Origin: Paenibacillus sp. FSL H8-0048
Lineage (GTDB): Bacteria; Bacillota; Bacilli; Paenibacillales; Paenibacillaceae
Length of the DNA stretch: 64,000 nucleotides
Assembly (NCBI RefSeq): GCF_038002825.1
Contig: NZ_JBBODF010000001.1
Coordinates: 558,001 to 622,000 of the forward strand
Direction: 5' to 3'
The translations under genes and the position numbers were made by a program. Positions within the stretch are counted from its first letter, which is position 1, and each line of letters begins with the position of its first letter. The notes below the pieces were generated by a model. That model was not told the DNA's origin. It searched no databases and saw only the letters and a list, made by a program, of their open reading frames with translations. Shown here piece by piece: positions 54,643 through 64,000 of the stretch.

Positions 54643-54921
54643 TCATTCTCGCACTTCATGCGCTTTGCTGACGGCGTTTAAGGCCCTGCGGGCACGTAAA
54701 GCATCACCGATCACATGAACAGGAATATCATGCTCAATGCAAAAATGCTGGAGCCCCTCATAGTTCCGTGACTTCGCCCCGATGGCGACAACAACGTAAT
54801 CACATGGGTACGCAGATACTACAGTGATCTTGGAGGCTTTACCATGCAGGTATTCGGCAACCTCAAGACCAACAAGGCCCCCGCCGACAATAACGACTTC
54901 CCCAGAAACCGTTGCTACCAT
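54643..54921 (-). pseudogene. Fragment of an FAD/NADH-dependent oxidoreductase
   Basis: GEVVIVGGGLVGLEVAEYL is the NADH-binding GxGxxG strand of the old-yellow-enzyme/2,4-dienoyl-CoA reductase family. After KITVV there is a jump to YPCDYVVVAIGAKSRN and then VHVIGDALRARRALNAVSKA, the C-terminal FAD segment. Around 80 residues between and the whole N-terminal barrel are missing. Confidence 0.75.
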
Positions 54922-54983
54922 GGCACGGGACTTGGAATGATGATCAATATGTTATCAAAACAGGAACTACAAAAGTTGCCATT

Positions 54984-56441
54984 CTATCGGGCTTCCCCGC
55001 GCTGCAGAAACTCATCAATCATCGCTTTGTATTTGTCCAGATTGTACACGCTATACATCCGGGAAGTAAGCGTACGGGTATTTCCGAAGAAAAAGCGCTC
55101 AAACTGTTTCTGTCTGCCGCCGAAGGGACCAACCGCCAGCTCCCAGGCCAGACGGAAAAGAGCAATCCGGTCGCGGGCTGAGGTATCCTGTCCTTTAAGA
55201 TAAAGACGGAGAAAATCGCCGGCATCTGATGCCAGGTCTGTCTCGGAAGGAAGCATCACAAGGCTGCTGGAGCTGATGTCCTGAAGCATCCCCAGCATCT
55301 CCTGATAAAAGGAGGAATACTGCATCGTAGCAGCAATCAGCGGCTTTGGGGCAGGCACATAATAGCCCCTGGCATCCGGTTCCGCCATCATTTCCGAAGC
55401 CAGGCGAAGGGATTTCAAATTCTCAAGCATGGTCAGAATCCGGGATATCCGCTCCATCGTCACCGCTTCGAGAGCGATATTCTGTTCATCTGACAATTTA
55501 GCGGTCAGGCCGAGCAGAAATTCCGTCTTGGCAATGTAACGGGTAAGCACCTGATGACCGGCATGGCTGTGGAAATTCCCTTCGCTGAACAGCCTCTCTC
55601 CAATCTCTTCATTCCCTAAGAAAAAGATCCGGTTGCGCGGGATGAACACATGATCGAAGATCACCATGGCGTCCATTTCTTCAAATCTGCTGCTTAGCGG
55701 ATGATCATAAACAGATGAGCCTGAATAACTCTCACGGCAAATGAAGGTCATCCCTTCCAGATCATTGGGCACGGCAAAGGCGAAGGCGTATGGATTATCC
55801 GGTTCCAGCATGGAAGGGAGACTTGAAGGGAACACCAGGATTTCATCACAGGTAGCTGCCTGTGTAGCCATCATAAACGAACCGTTTACCACCATTCCGT
55901 TCTCGTTGCGCTCGATTACTTTAGCTGTAATGGAATCCTCCACCTCGTCCACCAGCTCGGACAACCGGCCGGCAAATGGTTGAATGAATGCATGGGATAA
56001 GGTGATGTCCTGACTGCGGCAGTATTCATAGTATTTTATGAGATTATCTTCATATTCGGGATTGTATTCTCGTAACAGATGAGCCGCGGTATATAAAGAC
56101 ATCAGCGTCGTGTTCATATAATCCGGGGATCTCCCTAAAAACCCGTGATGCTTCTCTGCCCATAATTCCATCATGATTCTCCTGCGGACCAGGTCCTCCT
56201 TGCTTCTTGGTGCCAGGAAGGAAAGTCCGTAACGCTTACCATCCGTAACGCTTTGAAAGGCCATTTGTTCGATGGTTTCCTTCTGATGCTGCATATCATA
56301 CATTTCCGCTTGGGTCTTCATTAATCCGTTGAAGGCAGGATGGCTGGATAAAGGCATTTCGATGGTTTTACCCTGATACCATATTTTGATCTGCCGGCGG
56401 TCGATACGCTCGATATATTCTTTGCCGTTCTTAACTGCCAT
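54984..56441 (-). CDS. HpaB-family FADH2-dependent 4-hydroxyphenylacetate 3-hydroxylase-like protein
   Basis: About 485 residues, full length. MGRSPDYMN-like GFLGRSPDYMNTTLMSL, the FMVVNGSFMMATQAATCDE strand and IFDHVFIPRNRIFFLG identify the HpaB/4-hydroxybutyryl-CoA dehydratase fold; SHAGHQVLTRYIAKTEFLLG is in the helical domain. In B. subtilis the similar protein is YoaI. It should hydroxylate a phenolic acid with reduced flavin from a partner reductase (HpaC), which is not adjacent. The start is set at ATG 56441 after a G-rich site; five codons longer is possible. It is one of the few intact genes in a zone of remnants. Confidence 0.8.
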   Translation of the reverse strand: MAVKNGKEYIERIDRRQIKIWYQGKTIEMPLSSHPAFNGLMKTQAEMYDMQHQKETIEQMAFQSVTDGKRYGLSFLAPRSKEDLVRRRIMMELWAEKHHGFLGRSPDYMNTTLMSLYTAAHLLREYNPEYEDNLIKYYEYCRSQDITLSHAFIQPFAGRLSELVDEVEDSITAKVIERNENGMVVNGSFMMATQAATCDEILVFPSSLPSMLEPDNPYAFAFAVPNDLEGMTFICRESYSGSSVYDHPLSSRFEEMDAMVIFDHVFIPRNRIFFLGNEEIGERLFSEGNFHSHAGHQVLTRYIAKTEFLLGLTAKLSDEQNIALEAVTMERISRILTMLENLKSLRLASEMMAEPDARGYYVPAPKPLIAATMQYSSFYQEMLGMLQDISSSSLVMLPSETDLASDAGDFLRLYLKGQDTSARDRIALFRLAWELAVGPFGGRQKQFERFFFGNTRTLTSRMYSVYNLDKYKAMIDEFLQRGEAR

Positions 56442-56580
56442 AGCCCGCCACCCCATTCATGAACATCCAACGGCTCAGCCTATTTGACTAATCCAGTTTC
56501 TCTAAAATACGTAGTACCGTTAAAAGCAGTACATTGTCCATGTTCAAACATTTACTTTGCAGATAATAGCGTGTTCACGC

Positions 56581-56617
56581 AAAAAAACAGCATCCTCTGC
56601 AGCTGCAGAATGCTGTT
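56581..56617 (-). terminator. Terminator of the GNAT gene
   Basis: AACAGCAT (56586-56593) pairs with ATGCTGTT (56610-56617), with CTGCAGCTGCAG continuing the stem, then seven T on the minus strand. Confidence 0.8.
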
Positions 56618-56638
56618 CTTCAAGTGTTATAAATTAAA

Positions 56639-57094
56639 CTACAGTTCCTTCGTCATAAATTTGCTATTCGGATCCGGGATATAATCAGCGAATGGCTCAC
56701 AATACGTAAAGCCGAAATCCTCATACAGCTTGTGGGCAGGGATGAATGAATCCATGGAGCCCGTCTCCAGGCTGATCCGTTTGTATCCGCGGCTTATGGC
56801 TACTTCAATAATATGAGTAAGAATATTTCGGGCCACACCCTTGCGCAAATGCTTCTTAGCGGTCCGCATCGATTTGAGTTCTGCATGCTCTTTGTTTAGT
56901 TCCTTGATCGCCCCGCAGCCCAGAAGCTCTTCATCCTCCCAAGCACACCAGAAGGTAATTTCCGGTTGCTTCAGCCCATCCAGATTAAGGGCATGAATGC
57001 TTTCTGGCGGAGAATCCTCTGCCATGCCTTGCAGATGTTCTGCAATTAATCCAATCACTTGTGTCCCGCTCAAATCATCTTCAAGAATCTTCAC
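56639..57094 (-). CDS. GNAT-family N-acetyltransferase
   Basis: 151 residues. Acetyl-CoA loop HLRKGVARNILTHIIEVA and the C-terminal LETGSMDSFIPAHKLYEDFGF are typical of the YvbK/ElaA-like small acetyltransferases. The GTG at 57094 is favoured since AGGAG is 8 nt upstream; the GTG three codons earlier overlaps that site. Substrate unknown. Confidence 0.85.
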   Translation of the reverse strand: MKILEDDLSGTQVIGLIAEHLQGMAEDSPPESIHALNLDGLKQPEITFWCAWEDEELLGCGAIKELNKEHAELKSMRTAKKHLRKGVARNILTHIIEVAISRGYKRISLETGSMDSFIPAHKLYEDFGFTYCEPFADYIPDPNSKFMTKEL

Positions 57095-57206
57095 TGTAAC
57101 CACTCCTAAGTTGATGTTAAGTATGAATTATAGCTGTTAAACGTCTGTATATTATATTACTCCCATGGCAGGTTTTCTGACAAGCCTATTATGGCTGCAC
57201 ATGAGC

Positions 57207-57296
57207 TTAACTTAAAGCTTTAGAAAATGCTGTTCTCCAGGAAGGATACTCAAGCTCCCAGCCACACTCGGTTTTGGCTTTGCTGTATTCCTTCAT
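57207..57296 (-). pseudogene. C-terminal scrap of an NAD-dependent epimerase/dehydratase
   Basis: The 29 residues MKEYSKAKTECGWELEYPSW and following RTAFSKAL resemble the end of NAD(P)-dependent epimerases (KAK.ELGW.P.YPSWR.GF). No upstream part of such a gene is present; it abuts the MFS remnant. Confidence 0.55.
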
Positions 57297-57570
57297 TGAA
57301 ATGGCCCGTGCGGTCATGCAGAACCCCCGTTAACAGTGGCCCGCACGCTCCTAGAGCTGCCCCCAAGGCTAAAGCCATGGAGTAGATTGCAATCATGGAG
57401 GATGCCCGGTCAGCCAGATGCTTTTTAATAAAGCCGGATAATAAAGGGCCCATCATCGCAGACTCCCATACATAACACCGGAATCATTGAAACGAGCAAG
57501 CTGGACACAGCACCGCTTAGGCCAAGGTCATGTTGAATGCTTCCAAGGACAGGTGCAATCTTTGTCCATG
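57297..57570 (-). pseudogene. Remnants of a CynX-type MFS transporter
   Basis: Reading leftward from 57570, IAPVLGSIQHDLGLSGAVSS and LLVSMIPVLCMG are helices 1-2 of a cyanate-transporter-like protein. A frame change leads to SSMIAIYSMALALGAALGA and GPLLTGVLHDRTGHF from the last helices. About 300 residues in between are gone. Confidence 0.65.
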
Positions 57571-57599
57571 TTTGTCCTCCTCCTTGGGAATGCACTCAC

Positions 57600-57955
57600 T
57601 TACCGGATAATATCCTCCATGCCGCTTCCCCCTGCCAAGAGAAGGTCCACATCCTGCCGGGACGGGAGGCCTTCCACATCGCCGCTTACCCCGACAACAA
57701 TGGAACCGACAGCGTTGCCGCGCCGCACGGCAGAAGGCAGATCCCCCCCTGTAGCAAACCGCTGATAAAGCCTGCGGCAAAACCGTCTCCGGCACCCATC
57801 GGATCTATGAACCTCTTCACGGGAAACCCTGGCTCAGTTCCAGAGATCTGTCCGTTACTGTAATAAGCCCCGTCCGCGCCAAGCTTGATTACGGCAGCAC
57901 CAGCCCCGGATTTCAGCAACCGGTCTGCGATCTCTGCAGGGTTACTGCATCCTGT
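57600..57955 (-). pseudogene. 3' part of a PfkB-family sugar kinase, frameshifted
   Basis: From ~57955, SNPAEIADRLLKSGAGAAVI and the catalytic RFIDPMGAGDGFAAGFISGL are in one frame. After LLQ the frame is lost in a run of seven G (57723-57731 region). The correct continuation GDLPSAVRRGNAVGSIVVGV and DVEGLPS is in another frame to the TAA at 57600. The N-terminal half is absent. Confidence 0.75.
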
Positions 57956-58027
57956 CAGGAATTAATGGTTTAAGTACCACTGTATTCATTTTTTTGGCAT
58001 ACCAATGTTGATTCACTTCAAAGAAAT

Positions 58028-58065
58028 AAAGAAACCCAGAGTCTGTAAAAGACCTGGGTTTCTTT
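58028..58065. terminator. Perfect 12-bp terminator hairpin
   Basis: AAAGAAACCCAG (58028-58039) and CTGGGTTTCTTT (58054-58065). On the minus strand it lies ~70 bp after the signalling-peptide gene and is its likely terminator. Confidence 0.75.
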
Positions 58066-58133
58066 GCTTTGAATATGGATTTGGGATATCTAGGAGTATA
58101 AGTAAGTTCTTTTGTGGACAATACCCAGACAAA

Positions 58134-58283
58134 TCAGTGGCCCATGCCGTGGCTATTGGTTGTCACTCTTGTGGTCTGCAGTGTAGTAATTTCCTCGGCG
58201 CTTGCGGCTGTCAAAATGCTTAATGAGCTAATCAGCAATACGGTTGTCAATAATAAAAGCTTCTTTTTCATAATTTTCATCAT
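58134..58283 (-). CDS. Small secreted signalling-peptide precursor (Phr/Alo-type)
   Basis: 49 codons, ATG-ATG start with AAGGGGAG 4-7 nt upstream. Residues ~5-29 form a signal peptide (KKKLLLLTTVLLISS, cleavage after TAASA). The exported 20-residue tail begins EEITTLQ and ends TNSHGMGH. The C-terminal SHGMGH resembles, from memory, the mature SHGRGG signal of an AloP peptide in Paenibacillus polymyxa. It lies 12 bp after the end of a truncated TPR receptor-like frame, the receptor-then-peptide order of Rap-Phr and AloR-AloP pairs. The peptide gene itself looks intact. Confidence 0.7.
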   Translation of the reverse strand: MMKIMKKKLLLLTTVLLISSLSILTAASAEEITTLQTTRVTTNSHGMGH

Positions 58284-58295
58284 TGAACTCCCCTT

Positions 58296-58625
58296 CTAAA
58301 ATATTTCGCATGATTGCATGATACTCTTGTAGCTGTGAAACATTGGCCTCAGCTCTAACAAGCTCATAAAAAGCAATAGCTTTCTAAAGCCTGCCCTATC
58401 GAATAGTTTACCACTTACCCGTTTAAACCAATAAATTGATAATAGATGAATATATTCTATGTAGTACCTAACGTATACAGCTGGTGATGTATCATTAATT
58501 TTCTTGACGTCACTTTGCAATTCTTCCAATGCCCAGTCCACCTGGTAGTTGTATCTTAATGCGGACTTCGCACAAAGACTAAGAATGAAGCTTTTAGCAT
58601 AGCTATTAACGAGTCGGCATCCATA
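58296..58625 (-). pseudogene. Truncated AloR/Rap-like TPR receptor
   Basis: An open frame without a start codon reads LVNSYAKSFILSLCAKSALR through VDWALEELQSDVKKIND and ends ELRPMFHSYKSIMQSCEIF. The helical character, length and position immediately before a Phr-type peptide gene suit the last TPR helices of an AloR-type transcription factor. Upstream, near 58720-58775, only a scrap starting after AGGAGGG (LRAKKLIDHRIEKT) could be its N-terminus, so the middle ~300 residues are deleted. The call rests on context more than on sequence. Confidence 0.5.
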
Positions 58626-58747
58626 CCATCAAGTTCCAACAACTCCTATTACAATCCTTACAGTCCAATTTATTACATTATTAAGTCTTTTCTATCCTAT
58701 GGTCAATTAATTTCTTGGCTCTTAAAATGCCATTCCCTCCTGTCAAC

Positions 58748-58776
58748 CGAAAAAAACCTGCAATTTGCGCAGGTTT
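58748..58776 (-). terminator. Terminator of the alaS pseudogene
   Basis: AAACCTGC (58754-58761) pairs with GCAGGTTT (58769-58776); six T follow on the minus strand. Confidence 0.75.
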
Positions 58777-58785
58777 GGGACTAGG

Positions 58786-59612
58786 TTAGTGTCTACCGGA
58801 AATGACTCCTTTAATCCTTCTAATTCCAGCAGCCGAGGATTGTTCTTTGATAATACTGAACGTCCCTAAGTTCGTGGTATCTCCAACATGAGGTCCTCCA
58901 CAGACTTCCCGGCTCCACACCTTCCCTTCGTGATCTTGGATGGTATATACTTTAACGATATCCGGATATTTATCCCAGAAATTACCTTCCGCATTACTTT
59001 CTTTCGCTTCAAGCTTAGGCAGCTCTGAAATAGAGGTAACTGCTTTGGAAGAGATCGCATCATTCACATACTTCTCCACCTCAGCTATTTGCCCGGGGGT
59101 AAGTTTGTTATCATGGTTGAAGTCAAACCGTAATCGTTCGGAAGTAATATTACTTCCTTGCTGGTGAACATGATCCCCTAGCACTTCCCTTAACCCGGCA
59201 AGTAACAAATGAGATACCGTGTGCAGCGCCGTTGTTTCTGCGGAATGTTCAGCCAAACCACCTTTAAATTTACCTGCAGAAGCAGTTCTGCTCATTTCAG
59301 CGTGTTTTTCTGCTGACTCTGTATAAGAAGCCTTGTCCTCCATGCTATATCCGCTTTCACTTAGATACTCTTCTGTCAACTCCAAGGGAAAGCCATAGGT
59401 TTCATAAAAATAAAAGGCATCTGCACCTGTAACTTTCCCCTTATTTTTCAGATGCTTCTGTATTTCAAATTCTCCTTGCTGTAACGTTCTGGAGAAAAGA
59501 TTCTCTTCCTTATCTACTATTTCGATTACTTTCTTTTTATTGCGGATTAAATCTTCATAAGCTGTAGCTTCATAAAATCAAGATAAGATTGTCTCAACTC
59601 GTCTGGTGTCAT
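58786..59612 (-). pseudogene. alaS: alaS (alanyl-tRNA synthetase) with catalytic core deleted
   Basis: It begins at ATG 59612 (GGAGG 8 nt upstream) with MTPDELRQSYLDF, the AlaRS N-terminus. It then jumps in another frame to AYEDLIRNKKKVIEIVDKEE, near the end of the catalytic/tRNA domain. The remaining ~230 residues are the editing domain with HTVSHLLL (HxxxH), ADAFYFYETYGFPLEL, CGGPHVGDTTNLG (CxxxH) and an end at VISGRH, lacking the C-Ala domain. About 300 residues including all aminoacylation motifs are lost. The retained editing part has its own possible starts, so an AlaX-like deacylase product cannot be excluded. Confidence 0.82.
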
Positions 59613-59654
59613 TGTAATACCTCCATCAAATATTAGTTATGCTTAAAACAAAAA

Positions 59655-59865
59655 AGCCCTAAGCTGACATGGTTCTTGTCAACTTAGGGCGAACGATTAT
59701 GTCCGTGTTACCACATAACTTCAGATTGCTCTGCGCTCTATCAGTACGGGATTCCTCCGAGACTGCTTCACTATTAGATCAATGAAGATTCGCACCAACC
59801 ATCTTCTCTCTGTGAGATCCTTAATAGTTACTATTTCTCATCATAGCCTTTTCGTTTTAAGTTAA
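59655..59865 (-). ncRNA. T-box leader riboswitch, probably tRNA-Ala
   Basis: On the minus strand: AG-type AGTA box after 59840, ACAGAGAG, GGTTGGTGCGAATC distal loop, candidate specifier GCA (Ala) in TGAAGCAGTC, and the T-box core TTATGTGGTAACACGG, whose TGGT fits an ACCA tRNA end as in tRNA-Ala. It closes with a terminator stem GCCCTAAG...CTTAGGGC (59656-59690) plus TTTTTT. It lies 43 bp before the alaS pseudogene start. The element appears complete. Confidence 0.85.
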
Positions 59866-59869
59866 AGCA

Positions 59870-59898
59870 ATGCTAGCACAATTAATTTACTTCGTCAA
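59870..59898 (-). promoter_or_regulatory. Promoter of the T-box/alaS unit
   Basis: On the minus strand TTGACG (59898-59893) and TAGCAT (59875-59870), 17-bp spacer, just before the T-box leader. Confidence 0.6.
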
Positions 59899-61835
<1,937 letters not shown>

Positions 61836-61844
61836 GAACAGCAT

Positions 61845-61879
61845 AACAGGCCAATGATCTTGAGGATCATTGGCCTGTT
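61845..61879 (+). terminator. Terminator of the neutral protease gene
   Basis: AACAGGCCAATGATC and GATCATTGGCCTGTT form a perfect 15-bp stem around a 5-base loop, followed by GTATTT. The stop codon of the MBL pseudogene on the other strand lies inside it. Confidence 0.85.
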
Positions 61880-62197
61880 GTATTTACTATTTTCTGGAGA
61901 TTTTCCTTAATTCGATGAGTAGCTTCGTTACCATGATAGGTGATCACTTTTTTAATATCCAGTTCTAGCAGCTTGGCAATCAACTTCAGCGCAGTAGAAT
62001 GATCCAACGTGTAATAGTTGTCGAAGGGCAGGAGCTTATCATCCTTTGAGTTTAATGCATCGCCGGCAATTAACGTTTGCGTTGGGATATGATAGAGCGA
62101 CATATGATCTGGCGTGTGTCCTGGGGTGAAAACGACTTGAATGCCACCGGCCAGGGGCAGAATGTCTCGATCCTTAAGTGCCGTATGAATGTGCAAT
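61867..62197 (-). pseudogene. Truncated second copy of the MBL-fold hydrolase
   Basis: The last ~110 residues (ALKDRDILPLAGGIQVVF, PGHTPDHMSLYHIPTQT, DIKKVITYHGNEATH) are nearly the same as the protein at 20364-21053, and the DNA is visibly very similar over ~330 bp. The N-terminal half with the HxxxDH zinc ligands is missing; similarity stops abruptly at about 62197. Reading upstream of that point is unrelated. Confidence 0.85.
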
Positions 62198-62225
62198 GTT
62201 GCACATTTTGCAGGATTTTTTATAA

Positions 62226-62402
62226 ATGTACTGGCGTGAAGCATGGGACCCATCCCTCGGCGCAGCAGCACCTATTTACTTTGACCACGACAGCACGTGG
62301 TTTGCGCTTGGGAAGGCCGAAGCACATGCACGTTACTTGGAACGGCAAAAACTCTTGCGGGTGCAAGAGTCCTTTGGAAAGTATGCCGTGTATAAAAACT
62401 GA
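62226..62402 (+). CDS. 58-residue unrecognised frame, possibly a gene tail
   Basis: From ATG 62226 to TGA 62402. The product starts MYWREAWDPSLGAAAPIYFD and ends SFGKYAVYKN. It is rich in Ala, Tyr and charged residues and looks like a real protein end rather than random sequence. It has no ribosome site and sits between the broken MBL copy and an M23 lipoprotein, so it is probably the 3' scrap of a longer gene. Not identified. Confidence 0.3.
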   Translation: MYWREAWDPSLGAAAPIYFDHDSTWFALGKAEAHARYLERQKLLRVQESFGKYAVYKN

Positions 62403-62407
62403 CGCAA

Positions 62408-63373
62408 TTAATTGGGAAGTCCCTGAAAAGAATTCCCGCGAGTCAGGCTCTGACTCTGATCGGACCAACGGATCTGAACCGAACGGGAAGTGAAGATGTC
62501 GGGCCCGTCCGATACCTGAAAATGCAAGTGTGCTTCACTAGAGTTCCCTGAATTACCAAGATGTCCAATGAGATCTCCCTGCTGGACGTTATCCCCTTTT
62601 TTGACAGCTACACTGCCTTTCTTGAGATGTGCTGTGATGCTATGCTCCCCATTTCCATGATCAATGACCACAACATTCCCTTCCGGATCTTCAGCGTTCA
62701 TCACGCCCGGAGTGTTATCCGGGATGTCATTTTTGACTTCAACCACCTTGCCATCTGCTGCTGCATGGAGCGGTTCACCAAAAGCATAGTAGTCCTCGTT
62801 GTCCTTTCCCTCTCCTTGATAGCTTGCATCATTCTGAGTGCGGATAATGTCGAGTGCGTAACGCTGGGATTCATGAGCATAATGATAGTTGGATAACACA
62901 TCGTTCCCGCCCCAGAACACAAACCATTCGCCCTTCAGCGGAAACTGGAATTCAGTTTTGGTCAACGCCTTATCCGTTGCTTCATGTGTTTCAAGCGGCT
63001 GAATAAGCAGCCCCACAATCTTGTGATCTTCGGCAAAAGAGGCCTGTATCCCCTTAGTCCCCGTCTGATCCTTCCACGAACGATCAACCAGTTTGTTCAG
63101 TTTAACTTCCGTAACCTTGTTCCATGAAGTAACGCCTTCCATAAAGCTATCGGCAGTCGTCTTGAATTCGTCCAGCGTTATGATTTTCTGTAGCTCCGGA
63201 CTCATCTGCTTGTAGATGTCCTCCTTCGATCCCTTCATTAAGGTATCCATGAAATTGTCAGGTGTAATCTTTTGCGGTTCAGATGCTTCCGAAGTGCCGC
63301 AGGCAGACAACAGCACACACGTACCAAGCACTGCGGCAAGCCCCTTCCAGCTTTTCGTATATACTCTAGTCAT
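62408..63373 (-). CDS. M23-type peptidase-domain lipoprotein
   Basis: 321 residues. Lipobox LLSAC at ~21-25. Residues ~35-150 are a DUF3887-like domain (FKTTADSFMEGVTSWNKV). Residues ~170-310 are a LytM/M23 domain: QRYALDI, EGNVVVIDHGNGEHS, AHLKKGSV and EAHLHFQVSDG with the zinc His pair. Likely a membrane-anchored cell-wall endopeptidase or an amidase activator. Monocistronic; divergent from a response regulator gene 207 bp away. Confidence 0.85.
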   Translation of the reverse strand: MTRVYTKSWKGLAAVLGTCVLLSACGTSEASEPQKITPDNFMDTLMKGSKEDIYKQMSPELQKIITLDEFKTTADSFMEGVTSWNKVTEVKLNKLVDRSWKDQTGTKGIQASFAEDHKIVGLLIQPLETHEATDKALTKTEFQFPLKGEWFVFWGGNDVLSNYHYAHESQRYALDIIRTQNDASYQGEGKDNEDYYAFGEPLHAAADGKVVEVKNDIPDNTPGVMNAEDPEGNVVVIDHGNGEHSITAHLKKGSVAVKKGDNVQQGDLIGHLGNSGNSSEAHLHFQVSDGPDIFTSRSVQIRWSDQSQSLTRGNSFQGLPN

Positions 63374-63580
63374 TTCCCTGCACTCCTTTGTTAGAACGGT
63401 ATTTTTCTAGTTCAGTGTACGAAATCAATCTTACCTGCCGTCTAACCTACTCTTACGTCTATCTTAACTTTACGGCCTGTTCTATCTCCAAAATTAAGCA
63501 TCCGTTAAGGTTGCCGGTACGCTGTCAGCGTTTCAGAATGGTATGATACTTATAAAAAAGCTGGGAGGCTCTATTTCGTC

Positions 63581-64000
63581 ATGGATGAAGTTTCAATCCT
63601 GCTTGTTGATGATGAACAGGCGATTCTGCATATGCTCCGAACGGTATTGCTCAAAGAGCAATTCCTGGATATCGATACGGTCACTAGCGGTGAAGATGCG
63701 ATTGCTGCATGTAAAAAGAAAACCTATCACTGCATCGTGCTGGACGTGATGCTTCCAGGCCGGAGCGGGCTGGAAATCTGCCCGTTTCTGCGTCAAATTA
63801 CAGATGCCCCCATTCTCTTTCTAACTGCAAAAACAACCGATTACGACAAGCTGACCGGCTTCGCGGTTGGCGGAGACGATTATGTCGTTAAACCCTTTAA
63901 CCCGCTGGAAATAGTCGCACGGATCAAATCCCTGCTTAGAAGGTATTTGCCCAGGCAGACGGAAGCAGAAAAACTGCCACAGGAAGGCATCTATGATTTT
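63581..64000 (+). CDS. OmpR-type response regulator, N-terminal part (3' end outside window)
   Basis: 140 codons are visible from ATG 63581 (GGGAGG 12 nt upstream). The receiver domain is complete: acidic DDE near residue 10, phosphoacceptor Asp in IVLDVMLPGRSG, Thr in PILFLTAKTTD and Lys in DDYVVKPFNP. The linker RIKSLLRRYLP leads toward an expected winged-helix DNA-binding domain beyond the window. A partner kinase is probably encoded next. Divergent from the M23 lipoprotein gene. Confidence 0.9.
   Translation, partial: MDEVSILLVDDEQAILHMLRTVLLKEQFLDIDTVTSGEDAIAACKKKTYHCIVLDVMLPGRSGLEICPFLRQITDAPILFLTAKTTDYDKLTGFAVGGDDYVVKPFNPLEIVARIKSLLRRYLPRQTEAEKLPQEGIYDF

Noticed and set aside
58114..58299. 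A 61-codon plus-strand frame with hydrophobic stretches
   Set aside because: It is the complement of the signal-peptide region of the 49-codon minus-strand gene, which has the proper ribosome site.
63543..63749. A 68-codon plus-strand frame at the end of the window
   Set aside because: It is a shadow of the response regulator read from ATG 63581 in another frame.

Overview
The window looks like chromosome of a low-to-mid GC Gram-positive spore-former, most probably Paenibacillus. The evidence is strong Shine-Dalgarno sequences with frequent GTG and TTG starts, a three-SLH surface protein, an LplABC-type sugar importer with a membrane-bound AraC regulator, a tRNA-Ala-type T-box leader, a thermolysin-type protease and what looks like an Alo-type peptide signalling locus. 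No rRNA, tRNA, CRISPR array, prophage or intact insertion sequence was seen.

Layout. 0-8.4 kb: 3' end of a GH2 glycosidase, an NlpC/P60 hydrolase, a MerR-controlled heterodimeric ABC exporter, a YeiH/LysR pair and a DHFR-like reductase. 8.4-14 kb: an arsenic island in two divergent arms. The leftward arm is arsR-arsB-arsC-phosphatase. The rightward arm is a Cys-rich MarR regulator, arsM and an ArsN1-type acetyltransferase, followed by the remnant of a second ArsN-like gene. 14-15.7 kb: two flavin reductase-like genes divergent from an HxlR regulator. 15.8-20.1 kb: beta-glucoside PTS, RpiR regulator and 6-phospho-beta-glucosidase, linked by a conserved ~40-bp box upstream of each unit. 20.4-21.1 kb: an MBL-fold hydrolase with its own promoter.

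21.2-35.5 kb is the most striking region: a tightly coupled leftward operon of 14 genes. It holds homologues of the petrobactin catechol module (AsbC-like aryl ligase, AsbD-like carrier protein, AsbF-like 3-dehydroshikimate dehydratase and AsbE/BtrH-like papain-fold acyltransferases) but no NIS synthetase (AsbA/AsbB). In their place are two more carrier proteins, two more adenylate-forming ligases, a butirosin BtrJ/BtrK-like pair (ATP-grasp ligase and PLP decarboxylase), a GT4 glycosyltransferase and an ABC exporter. The inference is an NRPS-independent, carrier-protein-based assembly line for a glycosylated 3,4-dihydroxybenzoyl-amide. The asbF gene appears to start at CTG.

35.6-41 kb: a giant S-layer-anchored protein with a duplicated CBM9-like/esterase unit. 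41-44.5 kb: gene remnants, an exonuclease, a SUFU-domain protein and a MerR/aldo-keto reductase pair. 44.6-52.4 kb: a carbohydrate importer locus with an uncertain alpha-toroid enzyme and cre-like sites. 52.6-59.6 kb: a gene graveyard holding DinB with an in-frame stop, doubly deleted GH3, and fragments of a flavin oxidoreductase, epimerase, CynX-type MFS transporter, PfkB kinase, Alo-type receptor and alaS. Intact hpaB-like and GNAT genes, an intact signalling-peptide gene and an intact alaS T-box leader remain among them. 60-64 kb: neutral protease, a truncated copy of the 20-kb MBL gene, an M23 lipoprotein and the start of an OmpR-type response regulator running off the window.
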